Source: Terriglobia bacterium (GTDB lineage: Bacteria > Acidobacteriota > Terriglobia > Terriglobales > Acidobacteriaceae). Taken from it: a stretch of 64,000 nt of DNA. Of the stretch, positions 53,580-62,307 are shown in pieces. The stretch spans positions 1-64,000 of the forward strand of contig JAJPJE010000029.1 in the NCBI GenBank assembly GCA_021324365.1. The letters run 5' to 3'. Numbering within the stretch: position 1 is the first letter of the stretch; each line of letters begins with the position of its first letter. The notes beneath the pieces were generated by a model. The model was not told where the DNA came from, searched no databases, and worked only from the letters and a program-made list of their open reading frames with translations. A program made the translations under genes and the position numbers.

Positions 53580-53846
53580 AAACCCTCCACAGGCAAACCT
53601 GCCATGCTAGCTGGGGGAGTGTCGTGCTGCAAGTCGGCTGGGTCGTCTCTGGTGTAGCCGCTACCTGCTATTTCCTACTTGGACTCGAGCGCTAGCAAGC
53701 CTGCGCCACTTAAGGCCCGACTAGCGCTCCTCATTGGTCTTAGTACCAAAGAGGTTTCTCCTTTCTTTGTCTACAGTTAACTCCCTATTGCGAGGTGAGT
53801 AGCTTGTGGTACGCTCAAACTGAAAAAACGCTGCAATAACTGAAGA

Positions 53847-55115
53847 GTGTCGGAACAGGATCACATCCCGAGAATCCAGGTCGGCTGGAAGACGGCTACC
53901 TACCGTAGCGTGCTCGGAACGATTCTCTTGGCTGTCGGAATTCTGATAGGCGCCTCATACATAGTCTTTCCTGAACCAACCAAAAAGGCGGCTTCAACCC
54001 TGCTGGAACTCGCTGAACGAATCGGCGCGAATACAGCTACCAAGCAAAAAGACAGCAATGCTCAGCAGGCGAGCTTCACCCTCATCGATGGCACTGTAAA
54101 GGTGAAGAAGGCGAACAGCAACGCATGGGTAAATGCCGACTATCAGCTGCCGTTGGAAAAAGGTGATGTGGTGCAGACTGGCTCGGAAGGCATGGCCAAA
54201 GTCGTGTTTCCCGACGGCACCAGTTACAACGTGAAGCAGGATTCTCTAATCGTTGTCGAAGAGAACTCCGCCAACGACGCTCAGCAGACCAATGTCGCGG
54301 TGCAGCTGACCACCGGAACGGTGGACCTTTCTACCGGGACTTACACGCAGGGCTCCAAGTCCCAAGTGATAGTGGCGGGCGCAACCGCAAGCTTCTCGCG
54401 AGACAGTTCCGCGATGGTGCACAACGATCCCAAGTCCGACGATCACGAGATCCTGGTGAAACGCGGTTCCGGCCAGGTAATCCGAGGCAAGGAGACGATG
54501 CCTCTCGGTGAATACGAAAAGGTGACCTTCACTTCGGAAGAAACCCGGATGACGAAAGTGAAGGAGATTGCGCCTCCTACGTTAATCGGACCGGCAAATA
54601 TGGCTCCGCTCTTCGTCGATGATCCTTCGTTGCCGATCCCATTTACCTGGTCTCCAGTGCCGAACACGGCGGAATATCGCATTCGCGTATCGCGAAATCC
54701 ATATTTCTCATCGACGGTCGAGGACCGCAAGGTGACTACGACGGCGACCAACATTGCCGGTCTGGCTGAGGGAGCCTATTACTGGGAGGTTCAGTCCATC
54801 GACAAGGCTGGACGGCAGTCGGTGGAGAGCGAAAAGAACCGCTTCACCATCATTCGCAAAGGTCCGGAGAACGCCAGCATTGCGCTGGAGTTATTGCCAT
54901 TCGTTCAACATGGGCATGTACTGGAAATTAAAGGGAAGACAGAACCCACTGCGCGCGTGATGGTCAATGGGCAGGAAGTGCCGGTAATTGCAGGAGATGG
55001 CGGGTTCCAGTTTTTTACCGCCCCGCTGCCGAGCGGCGAAAACATCATTACGGTAACGGCACAGAACTCCAAGGGCGGAGTACGAACCCAGCAGGAAAAG
55101 GTTGTGATCCAGTAA
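53847..55115 (+). CDS. FecR-domain membrane-anchored protein
   Basis: GTG start (weak site), 422 residues. A cytosolic N terminus, one membrane helix at about 21-42 (VLGTILLAVGILIGASYIVF), a FecR-type domain at about 75-190 (KGDVVQTGSEGMAKVVFPDG, LTTGTVDLSTG), then Fn3/Ig-like repeats (about 250-345 with PIPFTWSPVPNTAEYRIRVS and AYYWEVQS, and 355-422). The FecR domain senses a periplasmic signal or binds envelope material in the absence of a TonB receptor. It lies immediately upstream of mreB, hinting at a cell-envelope role. Confidence 0.83.
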   Translation: MSEQDHIPRIQVGWKTATYRSVLGTILLAVGILIGASYIVFPEPTKKAASTLLELAERIGANTATKQKDSNAQQASFTLIDGTVKVKKANSNAWVNADYQLPLEKGDVVQTGSEGMAKVVFPDGTSYNVKQDSLIVVEENSANDAQQTNVAVQLTTGTVDLSTGTYTQGSKSQVIVAGATASFSRDSSAMVHNDPKSDDHEILVKRGSGQVIRGKETMPLGEYEKVTFTSEETRMTKVKEIAPPTLIGPANMAPLFVDDPSLPIPFTWSPVPNTAEYRIRVSRNPYFSSTVEDRKVTTTATNIAGLAEGAYYWEVQSIDKAGRQSVESEKNRFTIIRKGPENASIALELLPFVQHGHVLEIKGKTEPTARVMVNGQEVPVIAGDGGFQFFTAPLPSGENIITVTAQNSKGGVRTQQEKVVIQ

Positions 55116-55180
55116 CGTGCGGAAGAGCAGGTTCTCTGGCATCATGATGGTAACCAGTTTCCCAGGCGGTTCCGCATTAT

Positions 55181-55225
55181 CTTTGACCGGATTGGTTCAG
55201 GTGCCCGATGCCCGCAAGGTCAAAG
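55181..55225. promoter_or_regulatory. 8-bp inverted repeat in the mreB upstream region
   Basis: CTTTGACC and GGTCAAAG are exact inverse complements separated by 29 bases, about 110 bases before the mreB start. Possible leader hairpin or operator; no promoter consensus is obvious. Confidence 0.35.
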
Positions 55226-55333
55226 ACTTCGGTTTCCGACAGGCAATCTGAAAGTTCACCTAGAATCAAGGGCACCAGTGGTATTGTGCCTTTAGCATTA
55301 ACTTCCGAGTAACGAGAGAATCGACGCACGCGT

Positions 55334-56392
55334 ATGACAACCAACGGCTTTAATGGCTCCCGCTTTCATAACCTCCGCTCCCTGTTCAGTGTATTTTCCA
55401 GTGATTTAGCCATCGATCTCGGCACCGCAAATACGCTGGTCTACGCGAAAGGTAAAGGCATCGTGGTGAATGAGCCCTCGATCGTCGCCATCAACAAGAA
55501 CACCGGAGAAGTGGAGGCCGTCGGCAAAGAAGCGAAAGAGATGTTGGGCCGAACCCCAGGAAACATTGTCGCCATTAAGCCGATGAAGGATGGTGTGATA
55601 GCTGATTTCAAAGTCACCGAAAAAATGCTGAACTACTTCATCCAGAAGGCACACAACCGCAAAATGCTGGTGCATCCGCGCATCGTGATCGGTGTGCCTT
55701 CGGAAATCACGCAGGTGGAAAAGCGCGCGGTCATGGATTCCGCTTACCGTGCTAAGGCCAGCGAAGTCCATCTTGTAGAGCAGGCCATGGTGGCCGCCAT
55801 CGGTGCCGGACTGCCGATCACCGAACCGAGCGGCAATATGGTCGTTGATATCGGCGGCGGCACCACCGATATCGCGGTGATTTCGTTAAGCGGCATCGTC
55901 TATTCGCGCTCGGTACGCATGGCTGGCAATCAGATGGACGAAGCCATCATGAATTACCTGAAGCGTAAGTACAACCTGCTGATCGGCGAGCGCACAGCAG
56001 AGCAGATTAAGATCGAGATTGGTTCGGCGTATCCGCTCGACAAGCCGCTGACGATGGAAATCAAGGGCCGCAACCTGATCGAAGGGGTGCCGAAGAGCAT
56101 CACCATCGATGACAGTGAGATTCGTGAAGCGCTCAGTGAATGCGTAGCCACCATCATGAATGCGATTCGTGTTGCACTGGAGCGCACACCGCCGGAGCTT
56201 TCTGCCGACATCAGCGATCGCGGTATCGTCCTGACCGGTGGCGGAGCGCTGCTGAAGAATCTTGACAAAAGAATTCGCGAAGAAACGGGACTCCCGGTTT
56301 CTATCGCCGACGATCCGCTGGCCAGCGTCGTGCTGGGCACCGGCAAGATGTTGAGCGATTTCAAACTGCTGCGGAAGATCTCGATTGAGTAG
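55334..56392 (+). CDS. mreB: Rod shape-determining protein MreB
   Basis: A 352-residue actin homologue with a short N-terminal extension before [17 protein letters not shown]. The phosphate and nucleotide motifs ([35 protein letters not shown]) and the [14 protein letters not shown] segment are all present. MreB forms membrane filaments that guide lateral wall synthesis with MreC, MreD, PBP2 and RodA, which follow in the same operon. Confidence 0.98.
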   Translation: MTTNGFNGSRFHNLRSLFSVFSSDLAIDLGTANTLVYAKGKGIVVNEPSIVAINKNTGEVEAVGKEAKEMLGRTPGNIVAIKPMKDGVIADFKVTEKMLNYFIQKAHNRKMLVHPRIVIGVPSEITQVEKRAVMDSAYRAKASEVHLVEQAMVAAIGAGLPITEPSGNMVVDIGGGTTDIAVISLSGIVYSRSVRMAGNQMDEAIMNYLKRKYNLLIGERTAEQIKIEIGSAYPLDKPLTMEIKGRNLIEGVPKSITIDDSEIREALSECVATIMNAIRVALERTPPELSADISDRGIVLTGGGALLKNLDKRIREETGLPVSIADDPLASVVLGTGKMLSDFKLLRKISIE

Positions 56393-56454
56393 TTCCCAGC
56401 GTCCGGTTTTCAGATAACTGGAAACTCGAATAGGGAAAACTGGAAACTGGTTCC

Positions 56455-57615
56455 ATGGAAAACGTCATCAGCCGGCACCGGAACGTAGCGAACATCGTGG
56501 TCCTCGTGTTCGTGTTGTTCGTGCAGGTGATCGGGCTGGCCGTCCAGGTCAAGCGATCGACCGACAGCGGTTCCACCCGCCTGCTTCGGGTGTGGGCCGT
56601 AATGATCGTTACTCCACTTTCCAAGGCTGTCGTGCACACCGAAGAATGGTTCTCCGGTGTTTGGCACGGCTATTTTGACCTGCGGCATGTACGCCAGGAA
56701 AACCAGGACCTTCAAAATCAGCTTGATCGCATGCGGATCCAGCAGGTTCGCCTGGAGGAGGATGCGAACCAGGCACGGCGGCTGCAGATCCTTCTCGGCT
56801 TCAAGGAACAATATCTTTCCCAAACTCTGCCGGCACAGGTGATCAGCACGACGGGCAGCGAATTCTCGCGCGGCGTTTATATCGACAAAGGGTCGCATGA
56901 CGGCGTAAAGCAGGACATGCCGGTGATTACGCCAGATGGCATTCTCGGCAAAGTGCTGCGCGTTTATCCCACCACGTCGCTGGTGCTGGAGATCAACGAT
57001 CCCAGCAGCGGCGCGGGAGTCATTCTAGAGAAGTCGCGCTTACAGGGGATTCTGAAAGGCAATCCCAACGGCAACGGCGAGCTGATCATTCAGAACATTA
57101 TGGCCGACGAGAAGGTTGAAGTTGGCGAGCGCGTTCTGACCAGCGGCGGCGACCGCATTTTCCCCAAAGGGATGCCGGTGGGAACGGTGTCGCGCATGGC
57201 ACATGGGAAAGATATCTTTCTCGACATATGGGTCAAGCCAGCCGCGCAGTTGAGCCGAGCCGAAGAAGTCCTCGTTGTGACGAAGGTTGACGAGCGCACT
57301 CCTGAAGCGCAGCCATTCAGCCCGAGCCCGGTGCGTGCCATCGACATCCTGGCCGAAAGACTCCCGACTGTGGCACCACCGCCAAAACCAGAAGCAACAA
57401 GCGGAGCTTCGACAGGTGGTGCCGAAGTGAAGCCCAAATTGCCCGGTGTGCCGCATCCGGTTACGGGCGAGGTGAAGCTGCACAATACCGCGCCAAAACC
57501 TTCGACCGCGACAGTTACTGAGAGTTCGAATGCTGCGGTGAACGCTGCTTCGCGCTCGTCAGAGACACCGCCGCGAAGCAAGCCGGCTGAAAGCAACGGG
57601 ACGACGCCGCAATGA
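56455..57615 (+). CDS. mreC: Rod shape-determining protein MreC with long C-terminal tail
   Basis: A 386-residue protein: one membrane helix (about 12-32), a coiled coil (about 70-110, RQENQDLQNQLDRMR), then the periplasmic beta-barrel domains with SRGVYIDKGSHDGVKQDM and GERVLTSGGDRIFPKGMPVG. The family domain ends near residue 285; the remaining 100 residues are Pro/Ser/Thr-rich and probably disordered, longer than in typical MreC. It links MreB to the elongasome. Its stop overlaps the mreD start (ATGA). Confidence 0.95.
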   Translation: MENVISRHRNVANIVVLVFVLFVQVIGLAVQVKRSTDSGSTRLLRVWAVMIVTPLSKAVVHTEEWFSGVWHGYFDLRHVRQENQDLQNQLDRMRIQQVRLEEDANQARRLQILLGFKEQYLSQTLPAQVISTTGSEFSRGVYIDKGSHDGVKQDMPVITPDGILGKVLRVYPTTSLVLEINDPSSGAGVILEKSRLQGILKGNPNGNGELIIQNIMADEKVEVGERVLTSGGDRIFPKGMPVGTVSRMAHGKDIFLDIWVKPAAQLSRAEEVLVVTKVDERTPEAQPFSPSPVRAIDILAERLPTVAPPPKPEATSGASTGGAEVKPKLPGVPHPVTGEVKLHNTAPKPSTATVTESSNAAVNAASRSSETPPRSKPAESNGTTPQ

Positions 57616-58127
57616 GCATCGCTTTCGAAAAATCGGAACGGATCGAGGTCTACCGGTTCAACCCGCTGGTTACCATCTTTGTGCCGTTACTTGCGATCGT
57701 CCTGCAGTCGTTCATTCCCATCAAGCTGCACTTTTTTGGAATCTTCGAACTGCCGCTGTTGGTAACAATCTTTTTTGCCGTCGCACGCCGCAACCAGATC
57801 AGCGGACTGCTTACCGGTGCAGCCATCGGTCTGTTCCAGGATGCACTGACACATCAGTACCTGGGAATCTATGGTATTGCCAAGACACTGGTGGCATATG
57901 GCGCGTCATCGCTAGGCGCAAAGATCGATGTCGAGAATCCCGGTACGCGCGTATTGATGGTCTTCGGCTTTTATTTCGTGCATAACGGGATCTACTGGCT
58001 GGTAGCGCGCTGGCTGGTACGCATGGATCTGCAATGGATCTGGATGCATGAACTGCGCGGCGCCATCGCGAACGCCATCCTCGGTGTGTTTTTGTTCCAC
58101 TTCTTGGACAAAGTGAAGCAATCGTAG
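57612..58127 (+). CDS. mreD: Rod shape-determining protein MreD
   Basis: A 171-residue polytopic protein with about five membrane helices; the ATG overlaps the mreC stop as ATGA, indicating coupled translation. Conserved positions include the cytosolic loop FFAVARRNQISGLLTGAAIGLFQD and KTLVAYGASSLGAKI. The motif ends are at about residues 56 and 100. It completes the MreBCD complex in the inner membrane. Confidence 0.93.
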   Translation: MSIAFEKSERIEVYRFNPLVTIFVPLLAIVLQSFIPIKLHFFGIFELPLLVTIFFAVARRNQISGLLTGAAIGLFQDALTHQYLGIYGIAKTLVAYGASSLGAKIDVENPGTRVLMVFGFYFVHNGIYWLVARWLVRMDLQWIWMHELRGAIANAILGVFLFHFLDKVKQS

Positions 58128-58492
58128 AAACCTGTGGCGTTGTGGCGCGGGTCGCCCCCCACGCTCGGGCAAGCAGTTCCTCAATGTTCATCCAAAGCCA
58201 CTGATAATCCTTGGCCTCAGTGACCACAGGGCCCCTGCGCGCAAAACCTTGTTGCTGTTGTGTGCGGAAGTACTCTTGATGCTTTGCATTATCTGAGCAA
58301 GAGAAGTCACATCGTAACAGCCGGTAGAACTAAGGTTCACCGCACTTGAGATAGGGTTTCCTGCGCATCGGTAGACTGCCAAATCCTGCTACACTCAAGT
58401 GAATGCAATCCAGTCAAACTGCGCGTCCAAGTGTTTGCTCGGAGCGGAGTGCTGCGCTGGTTCATCCAATTCCGTAGAACTGGCCAGAGATC
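58128..58492. other. 365-base gap between mreD and mrdA with a REP-like word
   Basis: The stretch after mreD begins with GTGGCGTTGTGGCGCGGGTC, sharing TGTGGCGCGGG with 52001-52011, and contains CACTGA/TCAGTG arms near 58196-58224. A minus-strand frame runs through it but has no recognisable domain. The gap interrupts an otherwise tight operon, so mrdA may have its own promoter here. Confidence 0.4.
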
Positions 58493-60724
58493 ATGGTGTT
58501 CGGCCGCGAAGACAAAGTATCGCCAATTCGGATCACGGGTGTGCAGTATGTGATTCTCCTGGTCTTCCTGTTGTTGGGATACGGCTTCTGGCGTCTCCAG
58601 GTGGCCGACTCCGATTACTACGCCTCACTCGCCGAACAGAACCGCATTCGCAAAGTTCCCATTCTCGCTCCGCGCGGAAAGATTCTCGACCGCGAAGGCC
58701 GCGTCATTGTCGACAACTATCCCTCGTTTTCAGCGCTGCTTTTGCGGGATCAGACCCGCGATTTGAATGCCGATGTCGACAAGATTGCCACCGGTTTGCA
58801 CATGGATCCCGAGGACATCCGCACGCGTATCAAGCGGTTCGAAGGCATGCCTCAGTATCAGCCTCTCATTCTGAAAGATGACATCACCCCCGATGAGCTC
58901 GCCTATATCGAAGCTCACAAGAACGAACTGCCCGAACTGGACACCATTCGAGCGAGCCGCCGCTTATATCCTAAGAATGGCTTCATGGCGCACGTGATTG
59001 GCTATGTGGGCGAGGTCAGCGAGGAGATGCTGGACCAGCCGCAGTGGGAGTTTTACAAAGCAGGTGATGTCGTCGGCAAATCAGGCGTCGAGTTGGAATA
59101 CAACGACATCCTCATGGGACAGGATGGATCGCGCCGCGAGGTGGTGAACAGCCGTGGACGTGTAATGCGGCAATTGGATGAGGTGCCCGCGACACCCGGA
59201 AAGCCCCTGAAGCTCACCATCGATCTGGATTTGCAGATCGCGGCCGAACAGGCGCTTGGCGACAAAGATGGCGCTATTATCGCCATGAATCCCAAGACGG
59301 GCGAAATACTCGCGATGGTGAGCCGCCCCACCTTCGATCCGAACTCGTTCGCCGTGCGCATCTCGCGCGATGAGTGGAATCGCCTGGTTACCGACGAAGG
59401 CAAGCCGCTCATGAACAAAGCCATCCAGGCGCAATTAGCACCAGGATCAACCTTCAAGATCATCATGGCGACCGCTGGCCTGCAGGAAGGCATCGCCGAA
59501 AACATGAAGGTCAACTGCACCGGCGGCGCGAGTTTTTACGGACGCTACTTCAAATGCTGGATTTCTGCACGCCATCAGACACATGGAATTGTTGACATCA
59601 GCAAAGGTATTTATCAGTCCTGCGACGTGTTCTTCTACACATTGGCCGAGCGCCTCGGGATTGGCACTATTGCGAAATGGGCAACCCGTCTCGGCATCGG
59701 ACAGCGGACCGGAATTGACCTTCCACAGGAAGCTAGCGGCGTGATGCCCTCGGAAGAATGGAAGATCCGTAACTTCAAGCAGAAGTGGTACGCGGGTGAA
59801 ACCATTTCCGTCGGCATCGGACAGGGCGCGGTCGCCGTTACTCCAGTTCAATTGCTGCGTGCGATTTCTGGTATCACCATGGACGGCCGCCTGGTCCGCC
59901 CGCACGTGGTCGACTACGGAGACATCCCGACAGACCTGCAAGCTCGATACAAGCAGGTTTCCGCAAAACATCCCGACCTTGAGCAGGTGGATATCGATCC
60001 CAAGAACTGGGAGACGATCACAGACGCTATGGCGAATGTGACCACTCCCCTTGGCACCGCCGGCAGTGCGCACATCCAGGGCGTTGATTTCGCGGGAAAG
60101 ACCGGAACTGCACAGCTGATCTCAAATCAGGGTAAAGCACGTCTGTCCAATGGCAAGGCGCAGTTCAAGGACAATGGTTGGTTCGTGGGAGTGGAACCGC
60201 GGCGAGATCCGGAGATCGCCGTCGTCGTATTGTTCCAGGGCGGCGAAGAAGGATATTACGCAGCTCGAATCGCCTCCCAAGTGGTCAAAGCGTATGTTGA
60301 TGAGCAGCGCGGCGAGAAGGCGACTCAGACGAATGTAGCGCAAGCGCATCCGGTGCCGCCGCCCACCGCGGCCGAGGTCGAAGATGGAGAGGGGCCCGCT
60401 CCAGAGAATCCAACTTTCGGAAGCACAGCAACCGTTCCGAGCGAGCAGAAACCGGTTGTTGTTCCATCATCCGATCGGCAGCCTGGTGCAAAACCGATGG
60501 TGAAGCCTGCGACGAAGAAGCCCGCCATCCCGGAAGCAAAACCGTCGTCCAGTCCGTCGCAACCGGGAGGGACGGCAGAGTTGCACGCGCCTGCCGCGAT
60601 ACCGGAAATGGCAGGGATTTGGACTGTGATGGACGAAGATGGCGAAGAAGCATTGCGATCGGCGCGGTTTTCCATTCAGCCTGGTGTGCTGAAACGGGCG
60701 ACCGCGGCGCCGGGCATGAACTAA
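58493..60724 (+). CDS. mrdA: Penicillin-binding protein 2 (elongation transpeptidase) with long tail
   Basis: A 743-residue class B PBP. One N-terminal membrane helix (about 14-38), PBP dimerisation domain (about 60-230), transpeptidase domain with the SxxK serine Ser319 in PGSTFK, the SxN-type motif in YQSCDVFFY and KTGT at Lys536. It cross-links peptidoglycan during rod elongation as partner of RodA. Beyond the domain (from about residue 605) the protein has 135 extra residues, Pro/Lys/Ser-rich, ending in a short conserved-looking segment (EMAGIWTVMDED), an unusual periplasmic extension. Confidence 0.96.
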   Translation: MVFGREDKVSPIRITGVQYVILLVFLLLGYGFWRLQVADSDYYASLAEQNRIRKVPILAPRGKILDREGRVIVDNYPSFSALLLRDQTRDLNADVDKIATGLHMDPEDIRTRIKRFEGMPQYQPLILKDDITPDELAYIEAHKNELPELDTIRASRRLYPKNGFMAHVIGYVGEVSEEMLDQPQWEFYKAGDVVGKSGVELEYNDILMGQDGSRREVVNSRGRVMRQLDEVPATPGKPLKLTIDLDLQIAAEQALGDKDGAIIAMNPKTGEILAMVSRPTFDPNSFAVRISRDEWNRLVTDEGKPLMNKAIQAQLAPGSTFKIIMATAGLQEGIAENMKVNCTGGASFYGRYFKCWISARHQTHGIVDISKGIYQSCDVFFYTLAERLGIGTIAKWATRLGIGQRTGIDLPQEASGVMPSEEWKIRNFKQKWYAGETISVGIGQGAVAVTPVQLLRAISGITMDGRLVRPHVVDYGDIPTDLQARYKQVSAKHPDLEQVDIDPKNWETITDAMANVTTPLGTAGSAHIQGVDFAGKTGTAQLISNQGKARLSNGKAQFKDNGWFVGVEPRRDPEIAVVVLFQGGEEGYYAARIASQVVKAYVDEQRGEKATQTNVAQAHPVPPPTAAEVEDGEGPAPENPTFGSTATVPSEQKPVVVPSSDRQPGAKPMVKPATKKPAIPEAKPSSSPSQPGGTAELHAPAAIPEMAGIWTVMDEDGEEALRSARFSIQPGVLKRATAAPGMN

Positions 60725-60738
60725 CAACTTACAAAAGA

Positions 60739-61833
60739 ATGCAGAGATTCATCTCATTTCGCGATTTCGACTGGGTGCTGCTGGCTTTCGTGCTGCTGAT
60801 CTCGGCGGTTGGTGTGGTCGAGATTTACAGCGCGACGCTGCACACGAAGTTTGTCGGCGCACATATCCGCCAGATCTACTGGATCATGGCGGGACTCGTG
60901 CTGATGCTGGTCATTAGCCGGATCAGTTATCAGACGCTACTCGAAGCCGTCCCGTGGATGTACGTGATTTCGATTGTCTCTTTGTTATCCGTGTTGCTGT
61001 TCGGTCAAAAGTATCTGGGGGCGCGGCGCTGGATTCGGATTGGAGGTGCCACGCACTTCCAACCGTCGGAATGGGTCAAGCTCATTTTGATATTGGCGAT
61101 GGCAAAGTATTTCGCTGAGTATCGTCAACGCGAGATGAGCTTTTTCGATCTGGTCAAAGCCGGGTCAGTAGTCGGCGTGCCTATGCTGCTCGTATTAGCA
61201 CAGCCTGACATGGGTACGGCGCTTACCTACCTGCCGATTGCAGTGATGGCGTTGTTTCTCGGAGGAATGAAAGGCAAGCACGCAGCCGCGATTGTTCTCT
61301 CGTTAGCGATGGTCGCGATTCCTGCCTGGAAGTTTGGACTGAAGCAATATCAGAAGGATCGTCTTACGGTGTTTCTCAATCCTGATTCCGATCCGCAGCA
61401 CAAAGGGTATCAGGTCAATCAATCGCTCATTGCTGTGGGATCGGGTGGAATCTGGGGAAAGGGAACGACGCAAGGCACACAAACGCAAGGGCTTTTCTTG
61501 CCGGTGCCGCATACCGACTTCATTTTTGCGGCGTTCTCGGAAGAACATGGATTTGTCGGTGCCCTGGGGATACTACTGCTATACTTTATGGTGCTGATGC
61601 GTTTGATCCAGAATGCCCAGACGGCGCCAGACCGCGCTGGGGCGTTTGTGGTGATGGGTGTGGTGGCAGTTTTGCTGTTTCACATCCTGGTGAACGTCGG
61701 CATGGTGGTCGGTTTTATGCCGGTTACCGGGATTCCGCTTCCGCTGATGAGTTATGGCGGATCGTCAGTCCTGTTCACGTTTCTTGCGCTGGGGATTGTG
61801 ATGAATGTCCGCATGCGCCGTTTCGTGAACTAG
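60739..61833 (+). CDS. rodA: Rod shape-determining protein RodA (SEDS glycosyltransferase)
   Basis: From the ATG 14 bases after the mrdA stop the protein is 364 residues; the frame is open upstream inside mrdA but without homology. About ten membrane helices and the SEDS motifs YLGARRWIRIGG, QPSEWVKL, VLAQPDMGTALTY, GKGTTQGTQTQGLFLPVPHTD (ends given by residues 252-271), EEHGFVGALG and GIPLPLMSYGGSS are present. It polymerises lipid II into glycan strands with PBP2. Last gene of the shape operon, followed by the structured leader of RNase E/G. Confidence 0.97.
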   Translation: MQRFISFRDFDWVLLAFVLLISAVGVVEIYSATLHTKFVGAHIRQIYWIMAGLVLMLVISRISYQTLLEAVPWMYVISIVSLLSVLLFGQKYLGARRWIRIGGATHFQPSEWVKLILILAMAKYFAEYRQREMSFFDLVKAGSVVGVPMLLVLAQPDMGTALTYLPIAVMALFLGGMKGKHAAAIVLSLAMVAIPAWKFGLKQYQKDRLTVFLNPDSDPQHKGYQVNQSLIAVGSGGIWGKGTTQGTQTQGLFLPVPHTDFIFAAFSEEHGFVGALGILLLYFMVLMRLIQNAQTAPDRAGAFVVMGVVAVLLFHILVNVGMVVGFMPVTGIPLPLMSYGGSSVLFTFLALGIVMNVRMRRFVN

Positions 61834-62307
61834 AGGTCAGAAGCTTCCGGTTGGGTCCAGCACTCACCGGAAACGCTCCGTAGAGCCGGAGCAAAAGATT
61901 GCAGAATTACGAACGTCCCCTCGTGAATGGGGACATTGCCGGCGAGAAGGTGCCGGACAGGATTGCAGCAGATTCACTTGCGTTGAGTGAATCAAGGACA
62001 GTGCCAGCAGGGCGGGTAACGGCCCCCTCGGAAAATCGGAGTCATTCGCGTTGAGGACAGACTCCGAGTGCCGTACCGGGAGAGCGGTCACAGAACTCTG
62101 TCAGGCCTGACAGGTGCGAAAGATTCCTAAGCAGAACAGGATTCCTTCCAAGAAGCATTTTGGAAGCGCGACACACCGGTTCAAGGCAGTCCCGATTTGG
62201 GATAGCCAGGGATAAGTGTTAACGTTTCAACAGCCTTCCTGCATTCCAGTCCAGTGTTCCCCGAAGACCTGTAGGTGGTCGTCGCCGGCGTTCAGCCGGA
62301 GATTTGA
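61834..62307 (+). promoter_or_regulatory. Long hairpin-rich leader of the RNase E/G gene
   Basis: The 474-base gap has no gene but contains at least nine well-formed stems: TTCCGGT/ACCGGAA (61845-61872), GCTCCG/CGGAGC (61875-61892), GTCCCC/GGGGAC (61915-61934), CCGGC/GCCGG (61939-61956), GATTCACT/AGTGAATC (61971-61993), TCGGAGTC/GACTCCGA (62036-62067), the 16-base palindrome CTGTCAGGCCTGACAG (62098-62113), CTTCCAA/TTGGAAG (62145-62166) and CCGGC/GCCGG (62285-62299). The last stem overlaps the GGAG ribosome binding site of the gene. A GCGTTGAG word occurs in two loops. It is likely an autoregulatory RNA leader or an independent structured RNA. Confidence 0.6.

Noticed and set aside
57811-58227. 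Minus-strand frame over mreD and its downstream gap
   Set aside because: The first 30 residues look protein-like, but the rest is antisense to mreD and Arg-rich; the gap part overlaps a REP-like word.
61834-62307. RNase P RNA, tmRNA or SRP RNA in the RNase E/G leader
   Set aside because: I looked for the RNase P core words (GAGGAAAGTC, ACAGAA...GGCTTA) and for tmRNA and SRP features; none is present.
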